The notes below the pieces were generated by a model. The model ran no database searches. It saw nothing but the letters and a program-made list of their open reading frames with translations, and had not been told where the DNA came from. From the NCBI RefSeq assembly GCF_012932915.1, contig NZ_VCQU01000001.1, positions 186,001-250,000 of the forward strand: 64,000 nt of DNA. Reading direction: 5' to 3'. This DNA is from Antrihabitans stalactiti (lineage in GTDB: Bacteria; Actinomycetota; Actinomycetes; Mycobacteriales; Mycobacteriaceae). The position numbers and the translations under genes are program-made. The stretch's first letter is position 1; each line of letters begins with the position of its first letter. Below are positions 56,653-64,000 of the stretch, one piece after another.

Positions 56653-57555
56653 CTACCAGCCGCGTTGAGCGAGCCTGTGATCGACGGGCAGTTCTTCGAC
56701 GTTGATGCCGACCATGGCTTCGCCGAGGCCACGCGAGATCTTGGCGAGCACATCGGGGTCGTCGTGGAACGTCGTCGCCTTGACGATCGCGGCTGCGCGC
56801 TCGGCCGGGTTGCCTGCCTTGAAGATGCCCGATCCGACGAAGACGCCTTCGGCGCCGAGTTGCATCATCATCGCTGCGTCGGCCGGTGTGGCAATGCCGC
56901 CTGCGGTGAACAGGACGACGGGGAGCTTGCCCGCTTCGGCGACCTCACGGACCAGGTCGTACGGCGCCTGGAGTTCCTTGGCGGCGACGTAGAGCTCGTC
57001 CTCGGGCAGCGACGTCAGGCGGCGGATCTCGTCGCGAATCTTGCGCATGTGCGTGGTCGCGTTGGACACGTCACCGGTGCCTGCTTCGCCCTTGGAGCGA
57101 ATCATGGCCGCGCCCTCGGTGATTCGCCGCAGCGCCTCGCCAAGGTTGGTCGCGCCGCAGACGAACGGGACGGTGAAGTTCCACTTGTCGATGTGGTTGG
57201 CGTAGTCGGCGGGAGTCAGCACCTCGGACTCGTCGATGTAATCGACACCCAGGCTCTGCAGGATCTGCGCTTCGACAAAGTGACCGATGCGGGCCTTTGC
57301 CATCACCGGGATCGACACGGCCTCGATGATGCCGTCGATCATGTCCGGGTCGCTCATCCGAGAAACGCCACCCTGTGCACGGATGTCTGCAGGAACGCGC
57401 TCGAGGGCCATCACCGCGACGGCGCCGGCGTCTTCGGCGATCTTCGCCTGGTCGGGGGTGACGACGTCCATGATGACCCCGCCTTTGAGCATCTCGGCCA
57501 TTCCGCGCTTGACGCGCGCTGTACCGATGGATGTGCTGGTCTCGGGGGTACTCAC
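56653..57555 (-). CDS. pdxS: Pyridoxal 5'-phosphate synthase subunit PdxS
   Basis: Forms PLP from ribose 5-phosphate, glyceraldehyde 3-phosphate and ammonia delivered by PdxT. The 300-residue barrel is highly conserved: [82 protein letters not shown] and [19 protein letters not shown]. It starts at 57555 and lies 43 bp upstream of tesB on the same strand. Confidence 0.98.
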   Translation of the reverse strand: MSTPETSTSIGTARVKRGMAEMLKGGVIMDVVTPDQAKIAEDAGAVAVMALERVPADIRAQGGVSRMSDPDMIDGIIEAVSIPVMAKARIGHFVEAQILQSLGVDYIDESEVLTPADYANHIDKWNFTVPFVCGATNLGEALRRITEGAAMIRSKGEAGTGDVSNATTHMRKIRDEIRRLTSLPEDELYVAAKELQAPYDLVREVAEAGKLPVVLFTAGGIATPADAAMMMQLGAEGVFVGSGIFKAGNPAERAAAIVKATTFHDDPDVLAKISRGLGEAMVGINVEELPVDHRLAQRGW

Positions 57556-57648
57556 GGCGAACTCCTGTGTCGAAAGTGCATGCGGATCCTCGATTCTAGG
57601 CGTCGAGCGGCCGCGCCTTCATATCCACCCGGGACAAACTGGCCTGCA

Positions 57649-58779
57649 TCATGAGCTGAGGATGAGCGCTGCCGTCGAGGCGAGCAGCACCAGCGGCACT
57701 CCCCCGAGTCCGATCGCAGCGAAGCGAATTGCCGAGATGTGTACTCCCCGAGCCTTGCAGCGCTCACGCCACAGCAGCGTCGCCAGCGAACCCCATAACA
57801 GAATGAGCGGTCCGGCGTTGGTACCGAGCAGCACGGCGAACAGCCTGGTCGTGTCGCCGACCGGGATCGCAGGCTCGATCGCCAAGTACGCAGGCAGGTT
57901 GTTGACGACGTTGCTCGCCGCCCCGGAGACCAGTGCATTCGTGATCGGCTCCGACCCCAACGCAGCACTGAGCGCATCGGTCAGTCCGTGTTCGGCAATG
58001 GCCATCACAGACAGGAACAGCCCGACCGTGAAGATGGCCAGCCGCCACGGGATCAGCTGCCAGCCAAGTCCGGCGCGGTCACGGACTGCGAACACGGCGA
58101 TCGCCACGGCCGCGGCGATCGTCGCCGCAGCCCAGGGGGCAACGCCGGCAACGACCGCGGGCACCAACGAGACACATGCAATCGCGCAGATTCGAAAGGT
58201 CCAACGGTCGGAGATTTCGACGTCTACCGGAACGTCGAACCGCCCCGACAGATCGCGGCGAAACAGCACCCACAGATAGCCGACGGTGACGACGACGGCG
58301 GCCAGTTCCGGGAGCGCCATGTGTCGAGCGAATTCCAGCGACGACAAATACTCTCGTTGTACTGCAAGCAGATTCGTCAGATTGGATACCGGCAACAGGA
58401 GACTCGCGGTATTCGCCAACCACACGACGAGCATGGCGAACGGCATCGGTCTGATACCGACGCGGTCGGCGAGCGCCAGCACGACCGGCGTCAGCAGCAC
58501 GGCGGTAGTGTCCAGGCTCATGACGACGGTCGTCACGGTCGTCAGCACCGCGACCAGCAGATACAACCGCAGCACGGACCCTCTGGCGGCGCGAGCACAC
58601 GCGGTCGCCGCGACGTCGAACACGCCGGCACGGTCGGCCAACTCGGCGAGGATCGTGATCGCGAGGAGGAACCCCAAAACAGGCAGACCACGGTCGACGG
58701 CGACGTTCCAGGCATCAGCTCCTGGCAGCAGCCCCGTCACCACGACGAACACCGCGCCGAGCCCTACAAAAGCCCACAT
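57649..58779 (-). CDS. ArsB/SLC13-like membrane transporter
   Basis: A 376-residue permease of the ion transporter superfamily (ArsB/CitMHS type), with about ten hydrophobic helices. Diagnostic segments are SLDTTAVLLTPVVLALADRVG, VWLANTASLLLPVSNLTNLLAV and SGAASNVVNNLPAYLAIEP, the paired re-entrant loops of the family. The substrate could be arsenite, another oxyanion or a carboxylate. It has no partner genes for arsenic resistance here. It is an insertion relative to the M. tuberculosis order between pdxS and the PIM operon. Confidence 0.88.
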   Translation of the reverse strand: MWAFVGLGAVFVVVTGLLPGADAWNVAVDRGLPVLGFLLAITILAELADRAGVFDVAATACARAARGSVLRLYLLVAVLTTVTTVVMSLDTTAVLLTPVVLALADRVGIRPMPFAMLVVWLANTASLLLPVSNLTNLLAVQREYLSSLEFARHMALPELAAVVVTVGYLWVLFRRDLSGRFDVPVDVEISDRWTFRICAIACVSLVPAVVAGVAPWAAATIAAAVAIAVFAVRDRAGLGWQLIPWRLAIFTVGLFLSVMAIAEHGLTDALSAALGSEPITNALVSGAASNVVNNLPAYLAIEPAIPVGDTTRLFAVLLGTNAGPLILLWGSLATLLWRERCKARGVHISAIRFAAIGLGGVPLVLLASTAALILSS

Positions 58780-58795
58780 CAGTCAGCCGGCACCG

Positions 58796-58847
58796 ACCCT
58801 CGTGAGTCTTTTAGGAGTCCATAGACTCCAAAAAGACTCACGAGGGT
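58796..58847. terminator. Long hairpin with GTGAGT arm
   Basis: ACCCTCGTGAGTCTTTT at 58796-58812 and its complement at 58831-58847 (AAAAGACTCACGAGGGT) form a stem continued by GGAGTC/GACTCC. It lies between the Nudix stop (58852) and the ArsB-like start, in the position of a terminator for the PIM operon. Confidence 0.8.
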
Positions 58848-58851
58848 GGGG

Positions 58852-59880
58852 CTAGCGAATCGAGCGGACATGCGGCTCGGCTGCCAATGCGGCAGCTGTT
58901 CGGGCCTCCGGCAGCAACGTCGCCAGCTCGTAGGGATACACGGTCTCGCCCGCCTCGTTCAGCTTGGCGATATCGTCGGCCGTGCACCACTGGTGGCCCG
59001 TGATCGAGCGCTTCTCCAACTCGGTGAAGCCGCCCGAATGTGGCTCGTACCACGGCACTTCGAGGACGAAGAACAACTCCTCGGACCTGATCAGCTCGCC
59101 GTTGAACGGAAAGACGGCAACGCGCCGCCAGATCGGACCGCGGAGGTCTTCGGCCGCGACCTTCTTGCCGGTCTCTTCGTTGATTTCCCTGACAGCGGCG
59201 TCACGCAGCGTCTCGCCTGCCTTCACTCCGCCACCGATCGTGAACCAGAACGAGACGTCCGGCACGGTCGGATCGTGACCTTGCAGCAGCAGAACGCGGC
59301 CCTGTTCGTCGATCATGACCACCCGAGCCGATGTCCGGTTGTCGTCCACGACCAGACCCGTCGCGGCGGACGGCTTCGCTCGTTCGGTGATCTCGAAGTA
59401 GGTGGGCAACGGCGCTCGACCACCGAGGTGCAGAAGCGAGACGAGCGGGCGGGTGCGCAGCGACAACGTGTCGCGGACCGCATCGTTGTGGAATCGGCGG
59501 GCAATCAGTACTCGAGCCTCGGCGTCGGCGAGTTCGGCGACCAACTGAGGCCGCAACGTCTCGATGTCGACCCTGGACAGGGCGCCCGACAGCTCGTTTT
59601 CTGCGCCCTCCCGCTGATCGCGATTAGCGCGCTCGGCGTGATCGGCGAAGCTGGTCAGCTGCTTGCTTTGCTCCGAGTGCGACGTCAGCGTCGCGAGGGC
59701 GACGGCACGAGCGACCACCGCCCGACGTGCCAGTGCGGCATCGAGTGCTTGCCACGACAGGTCGGACCGCACGTGGAGCCTGTCGAGCCGATTGGCCGTC
59801 GAGTACGCCCAGAATCCGATGGCCAGGACAACTGCTGCGACGAGGGCGACGACCAGAATCGTCAACGCCGAGAGCGTCAT
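58852..59880 (-). CDS. Membrane-anchored Nudix hydrolase (Rv2609c-like)
   Basis: A 342-residue protein with one N-terminal transmembrane helix (about residues 5-27), a helical middle region and a C-terminal Nudix domain. The Nudix box GGVKAGETLRDAAVREINEETG is complete (G-x5-E-x7-R-E-x-x-E-E-x-G). It probably hydrolyses a nucleoside diphosphate derivative at the membrane. The ATG shares a base with the pimA stop (TGATG), so it belongs to the PIM operon, as in M. tuberculosis. Confidence 0.93.
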   Translation of the reverse strand: MTLSALTILVVALVAAVVLAIGFWAYSTANRLDRLHVRSDLSWQALDAALARRAVVARAVALATLTSHSEQSKQLTSFADHAERANRDQREGAENELSGALSRVDIETLRPQLVAELADAEARVLIARRFHNDAVRDTLSLRTRPLVSLLHLGGRAPLPTYFEITERAKPSAATGLVVDDNRTSARVVMIDEQGRVLLLQGHDPTVPDVSFWFTIGGGVKAGETLRDAAVREINEETGKKVAAEDLRGPIWRRVAVFPFNGELIRSEELFFVLEVPWYEPHSGGFTELEKRSITGHQWCTADDIAKLNEAGETVYPYELATLLPEARTAAALAAEPHVRSIR

Positions 59881-61004
59881 CAGCCTGCCGCCCGAACGCG
59901 AGCGTCGCCGACCGTGACGGTTTCGTACACCCGCAGGATCTGTTCGGCGACGACCGGCCAGTCGTAGTCCGCCACAGCGGTCGTCGCAGCGCGGACGAGA
60001 GCGGTGCGGAGCGGAGCATCGGTGAGCACGGAATCGAGTGCCGCCGCGAGTCGTTCGGAGTCACCGATCGGTACGAGGATGCCTGCGGTGCCATCGCGCA
60101 GCACGCGCCGGAATGCGTCGAGCTCGCTCGCGACGACAGGTGTGCGTGCCGCCATGGCTTCGACGAGCACGATGCCGAAACTCTCGCCGCCGAGGTTCGG
60201 AGCACAGTAGACATCCGCGCTGCGCAGTGCGGATGCCTTCTCTTCGTCGGTGACCTGACCGAGCAGCTTCAGGTGATTCGCGTGCGGGCCTGCCTCGCGC
60301 AGTAACCGTTCCTCGTCGCCGCGTCCGACCACCAACACCTCGAGGTCCGGGTGGTGGGCGACCAACGTCGGCAGTGCGCCAAGTAGGACCGCCATCCCTT
60401 TTCGCGGCTCGTCGTAGCGACCGAGGAACAAGACCGTGCCACCTTCGCGCGGGTAGCCCGGCAGAGGGCTCGCTCCTGCGAACGCGTGGACGTCGACCCC
60501 ATTAGGAATCTCGACCGCGTCGGACCCCAACGCTTCGACTTGCCAGCGCCTCGCCAGTTCGGAGACCGCGATTCGGCCGCTGATCTTCTCGTGCAATGGA
60601 CGCAGCACACCTTGAAATGTGCTGAGCACCAAGGATTTCGTCGTCGACGTGTGGAAGGTCGCGACGATAGGTCCTTCGGCGATGCGCAACGCCAGCATCG
60701 ACAGACTGGGCGCGTTCGGCTCGTGAATATGCAGTACGTCGAAGTCGTTCTCGTTGATCCAGCGCCGGATCCGCGCGTACGACAACGGTCCGAACGACAG
60801 CCGTGCGACCGATCCGTTGTACGGAATCGCGACCGCCCGGCCAGCAGAGACCACAAAGTCCGGCAGCACGGTGTCTTCCGACGCAGGCGCGAGGACACTG
60901 ACCCGGTGACCACGCTCGATGAAGACTTCGGCCAACTCGACAACATGTGCCTGGACCCCGCCAGGCACATCGAACGAGTACGGGCAGACCATGCCGATCT
61001 TCAT
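59880..61004 (-). CDS. pimA: Phosphatidylinositol alpha-mannosyltransferase PimA
   Basis: GT4-type glycosyltransferase that adds the first mannose to phosphatidylinositol on the cytosolic face of the membrane. The 374-residue protein has the N-terminal MVCPYSFDVPGGVQAHVVELAE (inositol/phosphate region), the LHIHEPNAPSLSMLALR motif, FHTSTTKSLV, GRYDEPRKGMAVLLGALP and the GDP-mannose-binding LGGESFGIVLVEAMAARTPVVASEL. It overlaps patA (ATGA) and the Nudix gene (TGATG). Confidence 0.96.
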   Translation of the reverse strand: MKIGMVCPYSFDVPGGVQAHVVELAEVFIERGHRVSVLAPASEDTVLPDFVVSAGRAVAIPYNGSVARLSFGPLSYARIRRWINENDFDVLHIHEPNAPSLSMLALRIAEGPIVATFHTSTTKSLVLSTFQGVLRPLHEKISGRIAVSELARRWQVEALGSDAVEIPNGVDVHAFAGASPLPGYPREGGTVLFLGRYDEPRKGMAVLLGALPTLVAHHPDLEVLVVGRGDEERLLREAGPHANHLKLLGQVTDEEKASALRSADVYCAPNLGGESFGIVLVEAMAARTPVVASELDAFRRVLRDGTAGILVPIGDSERLAAALDSVLTDAPLRTALVRAATTAVADYDWPVVAEQILRVYETVTVGDARVRAAG

Positions 61005-61912
61005 GCGCCGTCACCCCGCATGCGGGCAAGCCGAGATTCCGACAAGTCGTCGAGCCACAACGGCTGCAGCATGTGCCAATCGGCGGGGTGCGCGGCGATA
61101 TTGGCGGCGAACTGATCGGCGAGTAACTGGGTCGCCTGCTCGACGCCGCCGGACACGTCGATCGGGGTGCCCACGGAGAACCCCCATCCGCCGGGTGTGA
61201 ACCAGCAATGCACGGGAAACAGCGGCGCACCGGTCTCGATCGCCAACTTCGCCGGACCGGCAGGCATGCGCGTCGGTTCGCCGAAAAACGTCACGGGCAC
61301 ACCACGATTGGTGAGGTCGCGCTCCCCCATCAAGCACACGACCTTGCCTTCACGCAGCCGTGTCGACAACAGTTCGAACGGCGGGGCCTCGCCACCGCTG
61401 AGCGGAACGATCTCGAATCCCAGGCTCTCGCGGTACTTGACGAACCGCCAGAACAACGACTCGGGCTTCAACCGTTCGGCGACGGTGGCGAACGTACCCC
61501 ACCGCTGGACCGCGAAAACTCCTGCGAGATCCCAGTTTCCGCTGTGCGGAAGGGCCAGGATCGCGCCTCGTCCCGAATCCACGGCGGAGTCGACCTGCTC
61601 GTCGCCGGTGATCGCAGCCTGGACCGTGGCGGCAAGCTCCACCGGATCCATCGACGGCAACCGGAAGGCCTCACGCCAGTAGCGCGCATACGACCGCACA
61701 CTCGCCTTGATCAGATCGTCCGGCACCTCGCTCGGCGCCACCCCGAGCACACGAGCGAGGTTGCGCCGCAACTGATCCGGACCGCCATTGCGGCGGGACG
61801 CGAAATCGGCGCCGCGATCGAACTGCTTGGCCGCGAACTTCTCGGGCAGTGCGCGCACCACTCGCCAACCGGCTGCGTAGCCGAGATCGCTGGCACGCTC
61901 GGAGAACTTCAT
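61001..61912 (-). CDS. patA: Phosphatidylinositol mannoside acyltransferase (PatA)
   Basis: Membrane-associated acyltransferase of the LpxL-like family that acylates the 6-position of the first mannose of PIM. The 303-residue protein has the catalytic HSGNWD (H-x4-D), LKPESLFWRFVKYRESLGFEIVPL, VCLMGERDLTNRGVPVTFFGEPTRMPAGPAKLA and HCWFTPGGWGF. It matches Rv2611c in context. ATG and stop overlap with both neighbours (ATGA). Confidence 0.95.
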   Translation of the reverse strand: MKFSERASDLGYAAGWRVVRALPEKFAAKQFDRGADFASRRNGGPDQLRRNLARVLGVAPSEVPDDLIKASVRSYARYWREAFRLPSMDPVELAATVQAAITGDEQVDSAVDSGRGAILALPHSGNWDLAGVFAVQRWGTFATVAERLKPESLFWRFVKYRESLGFEIVPLSGGEAPPFELLSTRLREGKVVCLMGERDLTNRGVPVTFFGEPTRMPAGPAKLAIETGAPLFPVHCWFTPGGWGFSVGTPIDVSGGVEQATQLLADQFAANIAAHPADWHMLQPLWLDDLSESRLARMRGDGA

Positions 61913-62586
61913 GGCTCAGGAGTTTCGTCGGCTGCGGCGGGAACGACGATCGGAATGATTACGCGAGCGCCCGGCGAACTGCGCACCTCGAGCAGCCGCT
62001 GAAACACAGTGATCACGCTGGCAACAGCAAGCAGCCACATCGCGACATGAATCGACCATTCGAGCCAGCCGATCTTCAAGTAGCCGCCGATTCCGGTGAA
62101 TCCGGCGCCGACCAGGACAATGATCAGCCGGTCCGGCCGCTCGATCAACCCACCGTCCGCGGACAGTCCGCTCGCCTCGGCACGTGCCTTTGCGTACGAG
62201 ATCACCTGCGAGGTGACCAGGCAGATCAGCGTCGCTACCAGCAGTTGCTTGCTGTGCTCGTGGTAGACGACCCACCACGCCAGGCCCGCGAAGATAGCGC
62301 CGTCTGCGACGCGGTCACACGTGGCGTCGAGGACCGCCCCGTATTTCGTGCCGCCACCGCGAGCACGTGCCATCGCGCCGTCGAGCATGTCGAACATCAC
62401 AAACATCCAGATCGCCATCGCACCCCAGAAGAGGTGGCCGCTGGGAAAGAGCGTGACTGCGGCGGCGATGGAGCACACGGTGCCGATGACGGTGACAGCG
62501 TCAGGCGTCAAACCGGTGCTGTTCAGCGCTTTCCCCAGCGGAGCGGTCGCCTTGGAGACCGCAGCGCGCCCAAAGAAGCTCAGCAC
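61909..62586 (-). CDS. pgsA1: Phosphatidylinositol phosphate synthase PgsA1
   Basis: CDP-alcohol phosphatidyltransferase that makes phosphatidylinositol phosphate from CDP-diacylglycerol and inositol 1-phosphate, the first step of PIM synthesis. The 225-residue membrane protein carries the CDP-OH-P motif DGAMARARGGGTKYGAVLDATCDRVAD, with the expected D-x2-D-G-x2-A-R-x8-9-G-x3-D-x3-D. It has about six helices. It overlaps patA by four bases and precedes it in the operon. Confidence 0.96.
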   Translation of the reverse strand: MLSFFGRAAVSKATAPLGKALNSTGLTPDAVTVIGTVCSIAAAVTLFPSGHLFWGAMAIWMFVMFDMLDGAMARARGGGTKYGAVLDATCDRVADGAIFAGLAWWVVYHEHSKQLLVATLICLVTSQVISYAKARAEASGLSADGGLIERPDRLIIVLVGAGFTGIGGYLKIGWLEWSIHVAMWLLAVASVITVFQRLLEVRSSPGARVIIPIVVPAAADETPEP

Positions 62587-62617
62587 CTATTTTTCTCCCG
62601 TTCTGTTCGCGATCAAT

Positions 62618-63163
62618 CTAAGCGGTTTGGGCGGTCCATGCCTTGGCAAGTAGCTCCCGAGTTTCGCGGAGCAGCTGCGGCATCGTCTTCACTCCCCCGA
62701 CGATTGTGATGAAGTTCGCGTCGCCACCCCACCGCGGTACGACGTGAAGGTGCAGGTGATCGGCCAACGATCCGCCTGCCACTCCGCCCAGATTGAGACC
62801 GACATTGAACCCGTGCGGTCGCGAAACCGACTTCATCACTTTGATCGCCTGCTGCGTGAACGCCATCAATTCGGCGCTCTCCTCGAGGGTGAGATCTTCG
62901 AGTTCGGCAACCTTGCGATACGGGACGATCATCATGTGGCCGGGGTTGTACGGGTACAGGTTGAGGACGCCGTAGACGTGCTCGCCTCGGGCGATGATCA
63001 ACCCGTCCTCGTCCGACATCGTCGGAATGTCGAGGAACGGCTCGCCCGTCGCATTAGCAGGCTTGACCGCCTCGGCGATATAGGACATCCGATGCGGCGT
63101 CCAGATGCGCTCCAGGCGGTCCGGGTCGCCTGCGCCACGGTCGATCAACGCGTCGTCGGTCAT
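62618..63163 (-). CDS. HIT family protein, diadenosine tetraphosphate phosphorylase type (Rv2613c-like)
   Basis: A 181-residue HIT protein. The histidine triad is in [14 protein letters not shown]. The N-terminal part ([48 protein letters not shown]) matches the Ap4A-phosphorylase-like M. tuberculosis Rv2613c. ATG 63161-63163 overlaps the thrS stop as ATGA. It may hydrolyse or phosphorolyse the Ap4A formed by aminoacyl-tRNA synthetases, which suits its coupling to thrS. Confidence 0.94.
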   Translation of the reverse strand: MTDDALIDRGAGDPDRLERIWTPHRMSYIAEAVKPANATGEPFLDIPTMSDEDGLIIARGEHVYGVLNLYPYNPGHMMIVPYRKVAELEDLTLEESAELMAFTQQAIKVMKSVSRPHGFNVGLNLGGVAGGSLADHLHLHVVPRWGGDANFITIVGGVKTMPQLLRETRELLAKAWTAQTA

Positions 63164-64000
63164 GACGGTGCCACCTCGAAGGCTGCGGCGGTGGGCGAGG
63201 CATTCTCGCGCCGGTCGATCCAGTCGGCAATGGTGGCGACCGCGTCGGCGACCGGCACGCCGTTGACCTGGGTGCCGTCGCGGAAGCGGAAGCTCACCGC
63301 ACCGGCCGCGACATCGCGCTCGCCTGCCAGCAGCATGAACGGAACCTTCTGCGCGGTGTGGTTGAAGATCTTCTTCTGCATCCGGTCGTCGGTGGTGTCG
63401 ACCAGATTACGAATGCCCTTCTTGTGCAACAACTCCGATACGCCACGCAGGTGTTCGACGAACGGCTCGGCGACCGGAATCCCCACCACCTGCACCGGCG
63501 ACAACCATGCGGGGAACGCGCCGGCATAGTGCTCGGTCAGTACGCCGAAGAAGCGCTCGATCGAGCCGAACAGCGCGCGGTGGATCATCACTGGACGTTG
63601 CTTGGAGCCGTCGGAGGCGGTGTATTCGAGCTCGAACCGCTCGGGCTGGTTGAAATCGAGCTGGATTGTCGACATCTGCCAGTTGCGGCCCAGCGCGTCT
63701 CTCGTCTGCACCGAAATCTTGGGACCGTAGAACGCGGCGCCACCTGGATCCGGGACAAGCTCCAGCCCTGATGCTCGACCCACCTCCTCGAGCACCGCAG
63801 TCGCTTCTTCCCACGTCTCGTCCGAACCGACGAACTTCTTCGGGTCCTTGGTCGACAGCTCGAGGTAGAAATCGTCGAGTCCGTAGTCCTTGAGCAGATC
63901 GAGGACGAAGTTCAGGATCGTGGTCAGCTCGTCGCGCATCTGATCGCGCGTGCAGTAGATGTGCGAGTCGTCCTGGGTCATGCCGCGCACTCGGGTCAAC
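63160..64000 (-). CDS. thrS: Threonyl-tRNA synthetase, C-terminal part (gene runs off the right edge)
   Basis: Last 279 codons of ThrRS. Present are the end of the catalytic core ([19 protein letters not shown] with the zinc-ligand region, [37 protein letters not shown], motif 3 [22 protein letters not shown]) and the anticodon-binding domain ([35 protein letters not shown]). The N-terminus is beyond the window. It heads the thrS-HIT-pgsA1-patA-pimA-Nudix operon. Confidence 0.97.
   Translation of the reverse strand, partial: LTRVRGMTQDDSHIYCTRDQMRDELTTILNFVLDLLKDYGLDDFYLELSTKDPKKFVGSDETWEEATAVLEEVGRASGLELVPDPGGAAFYGPKISVQTRDALGRNWQMSTIQLDFNQPERFELEYTASDGSKQRPVMIHRALFGSIERFFGVLTEHYAGAFPAWLSPVQVVGIPVAEPFVEHLRGVSELLHKKGIRNLVDTTDDRMQKKIFNHTAQKVPFMLLAGERDVAAGAVSFRFRDGTQVNGVPVADAVATIADWIDRRENASPTAAAFEVAPS

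Noticed and set aside
57649-58779. Calling the permease an arsenite efflux pump (arsB)
   Set aside because: No arsR, arsC or other arsenic genes are adjacent, and the fold also includes carboxylate and other anion transporters.

Overview
The window is high-GC DNA from a mycolic-acid actinobacterium (order Mycobacteriales). The evidence is a long run of genes in the order known from the Mycobacterium tuberculosis chromosome between about Rv2552c and Rv2614c: aroE-mltG-ruvX-alaS, rarA, aspS, a YpfJ-type peptidase, an Rv2578c-like radical SAM protein, hisS, ppiB, relA, apt, an Rv2585c-like lipoprotein, secF-secD-yajC, ruvB-ruvA-ruvC, yebC, pdxT, tesB, pdxS, Nudix-pimA-patA-pgsA1-HIT-thrS. A type VII secretion substrate pair and a DUF222/HNH (13E12-type) protein also fit. 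Accessory genes break the conserved order in several places, which suggests a Nocardiaceae/Gordoniaceae-like environmental species rather than M. tuberculosis. Genus cannot be fixed from the sequence alone.

Layout: 1-4.7 kb, aroE/mltG/ruvX/alaS on the minus strand with overlapping stops and starts. 4.8-8.2 kb, a TetR regulator with an Old Yellow Enzyme homologue and a 3-alpha-hydroxysteroid-dehydrogenase-like SDR, then an alpha/beta hydrolase. 8.3-14.9 kb, rarA, two DGPF(YCII)-ECF42 sigma factor pairs, a DapA-family aldolase and a divergent LysR regulator. 14.9-21 kb, an APH-fold kinase, a membrane protein, kup, a LysA-like protein without catalytic residues, and a DUF389 protein next to aspS. 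23-28 kb, a YpfJ-type peptidase, korAB and the radical SAM protein. 28.1-29.7 kb, an EspC-like/PPE-like type VII secretion pair. 29.7-34.3 kb, mdh and an organosulfur operon (sfnG, an SfnB/DszC-type flavoprotein, an SsuD-type monooxygenase). 34.4-48.4 kb, the conserved hisS-ppiB-relA-apt-secFD-yajC-ruvBAC block, with a 58-residue gene after ruvB. 48.5-52.3 kb, a flavodoxin, the HNH protein, a repeat-rich non-coding stretch, yebC and pdxT. 52.3-55.8 kb, an inserted cassette (hydrolase, AGPS-like FAD enzyme, gamma carbonic anhydrase homologue, TetR). 55.8-64 kb, tesB, pdxS, an ArsB-like transporter and the phosphatidylinositol mannoside operon through thrS.

The most interesting signals are regulatory. 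Three genes (the hydrolase at 7407 and both DGPF genes) have the same promoter pattern TGTCGA-N17-CGWC, matching the published ECF42 target motif as I recall it, which suggests a small stress regulon controlled by the two adjacent sigma factors. SOS (LexA) boxes of the mycobacterial type lie upstream of ruvCAB and of the radical SAM gene. A 33-bp palindrome lies between the divergent hydrolase and AGPS-like genes. Long hairpins with a shared GTGAGT arm recur at three gene ends. A 275-bp block at 50.5-50.8 kb is flanked by 54-bp direct repeats and packed with palindromes. I found no tRNA, rRNA, CRISPR array, insertion sequence or prophage.
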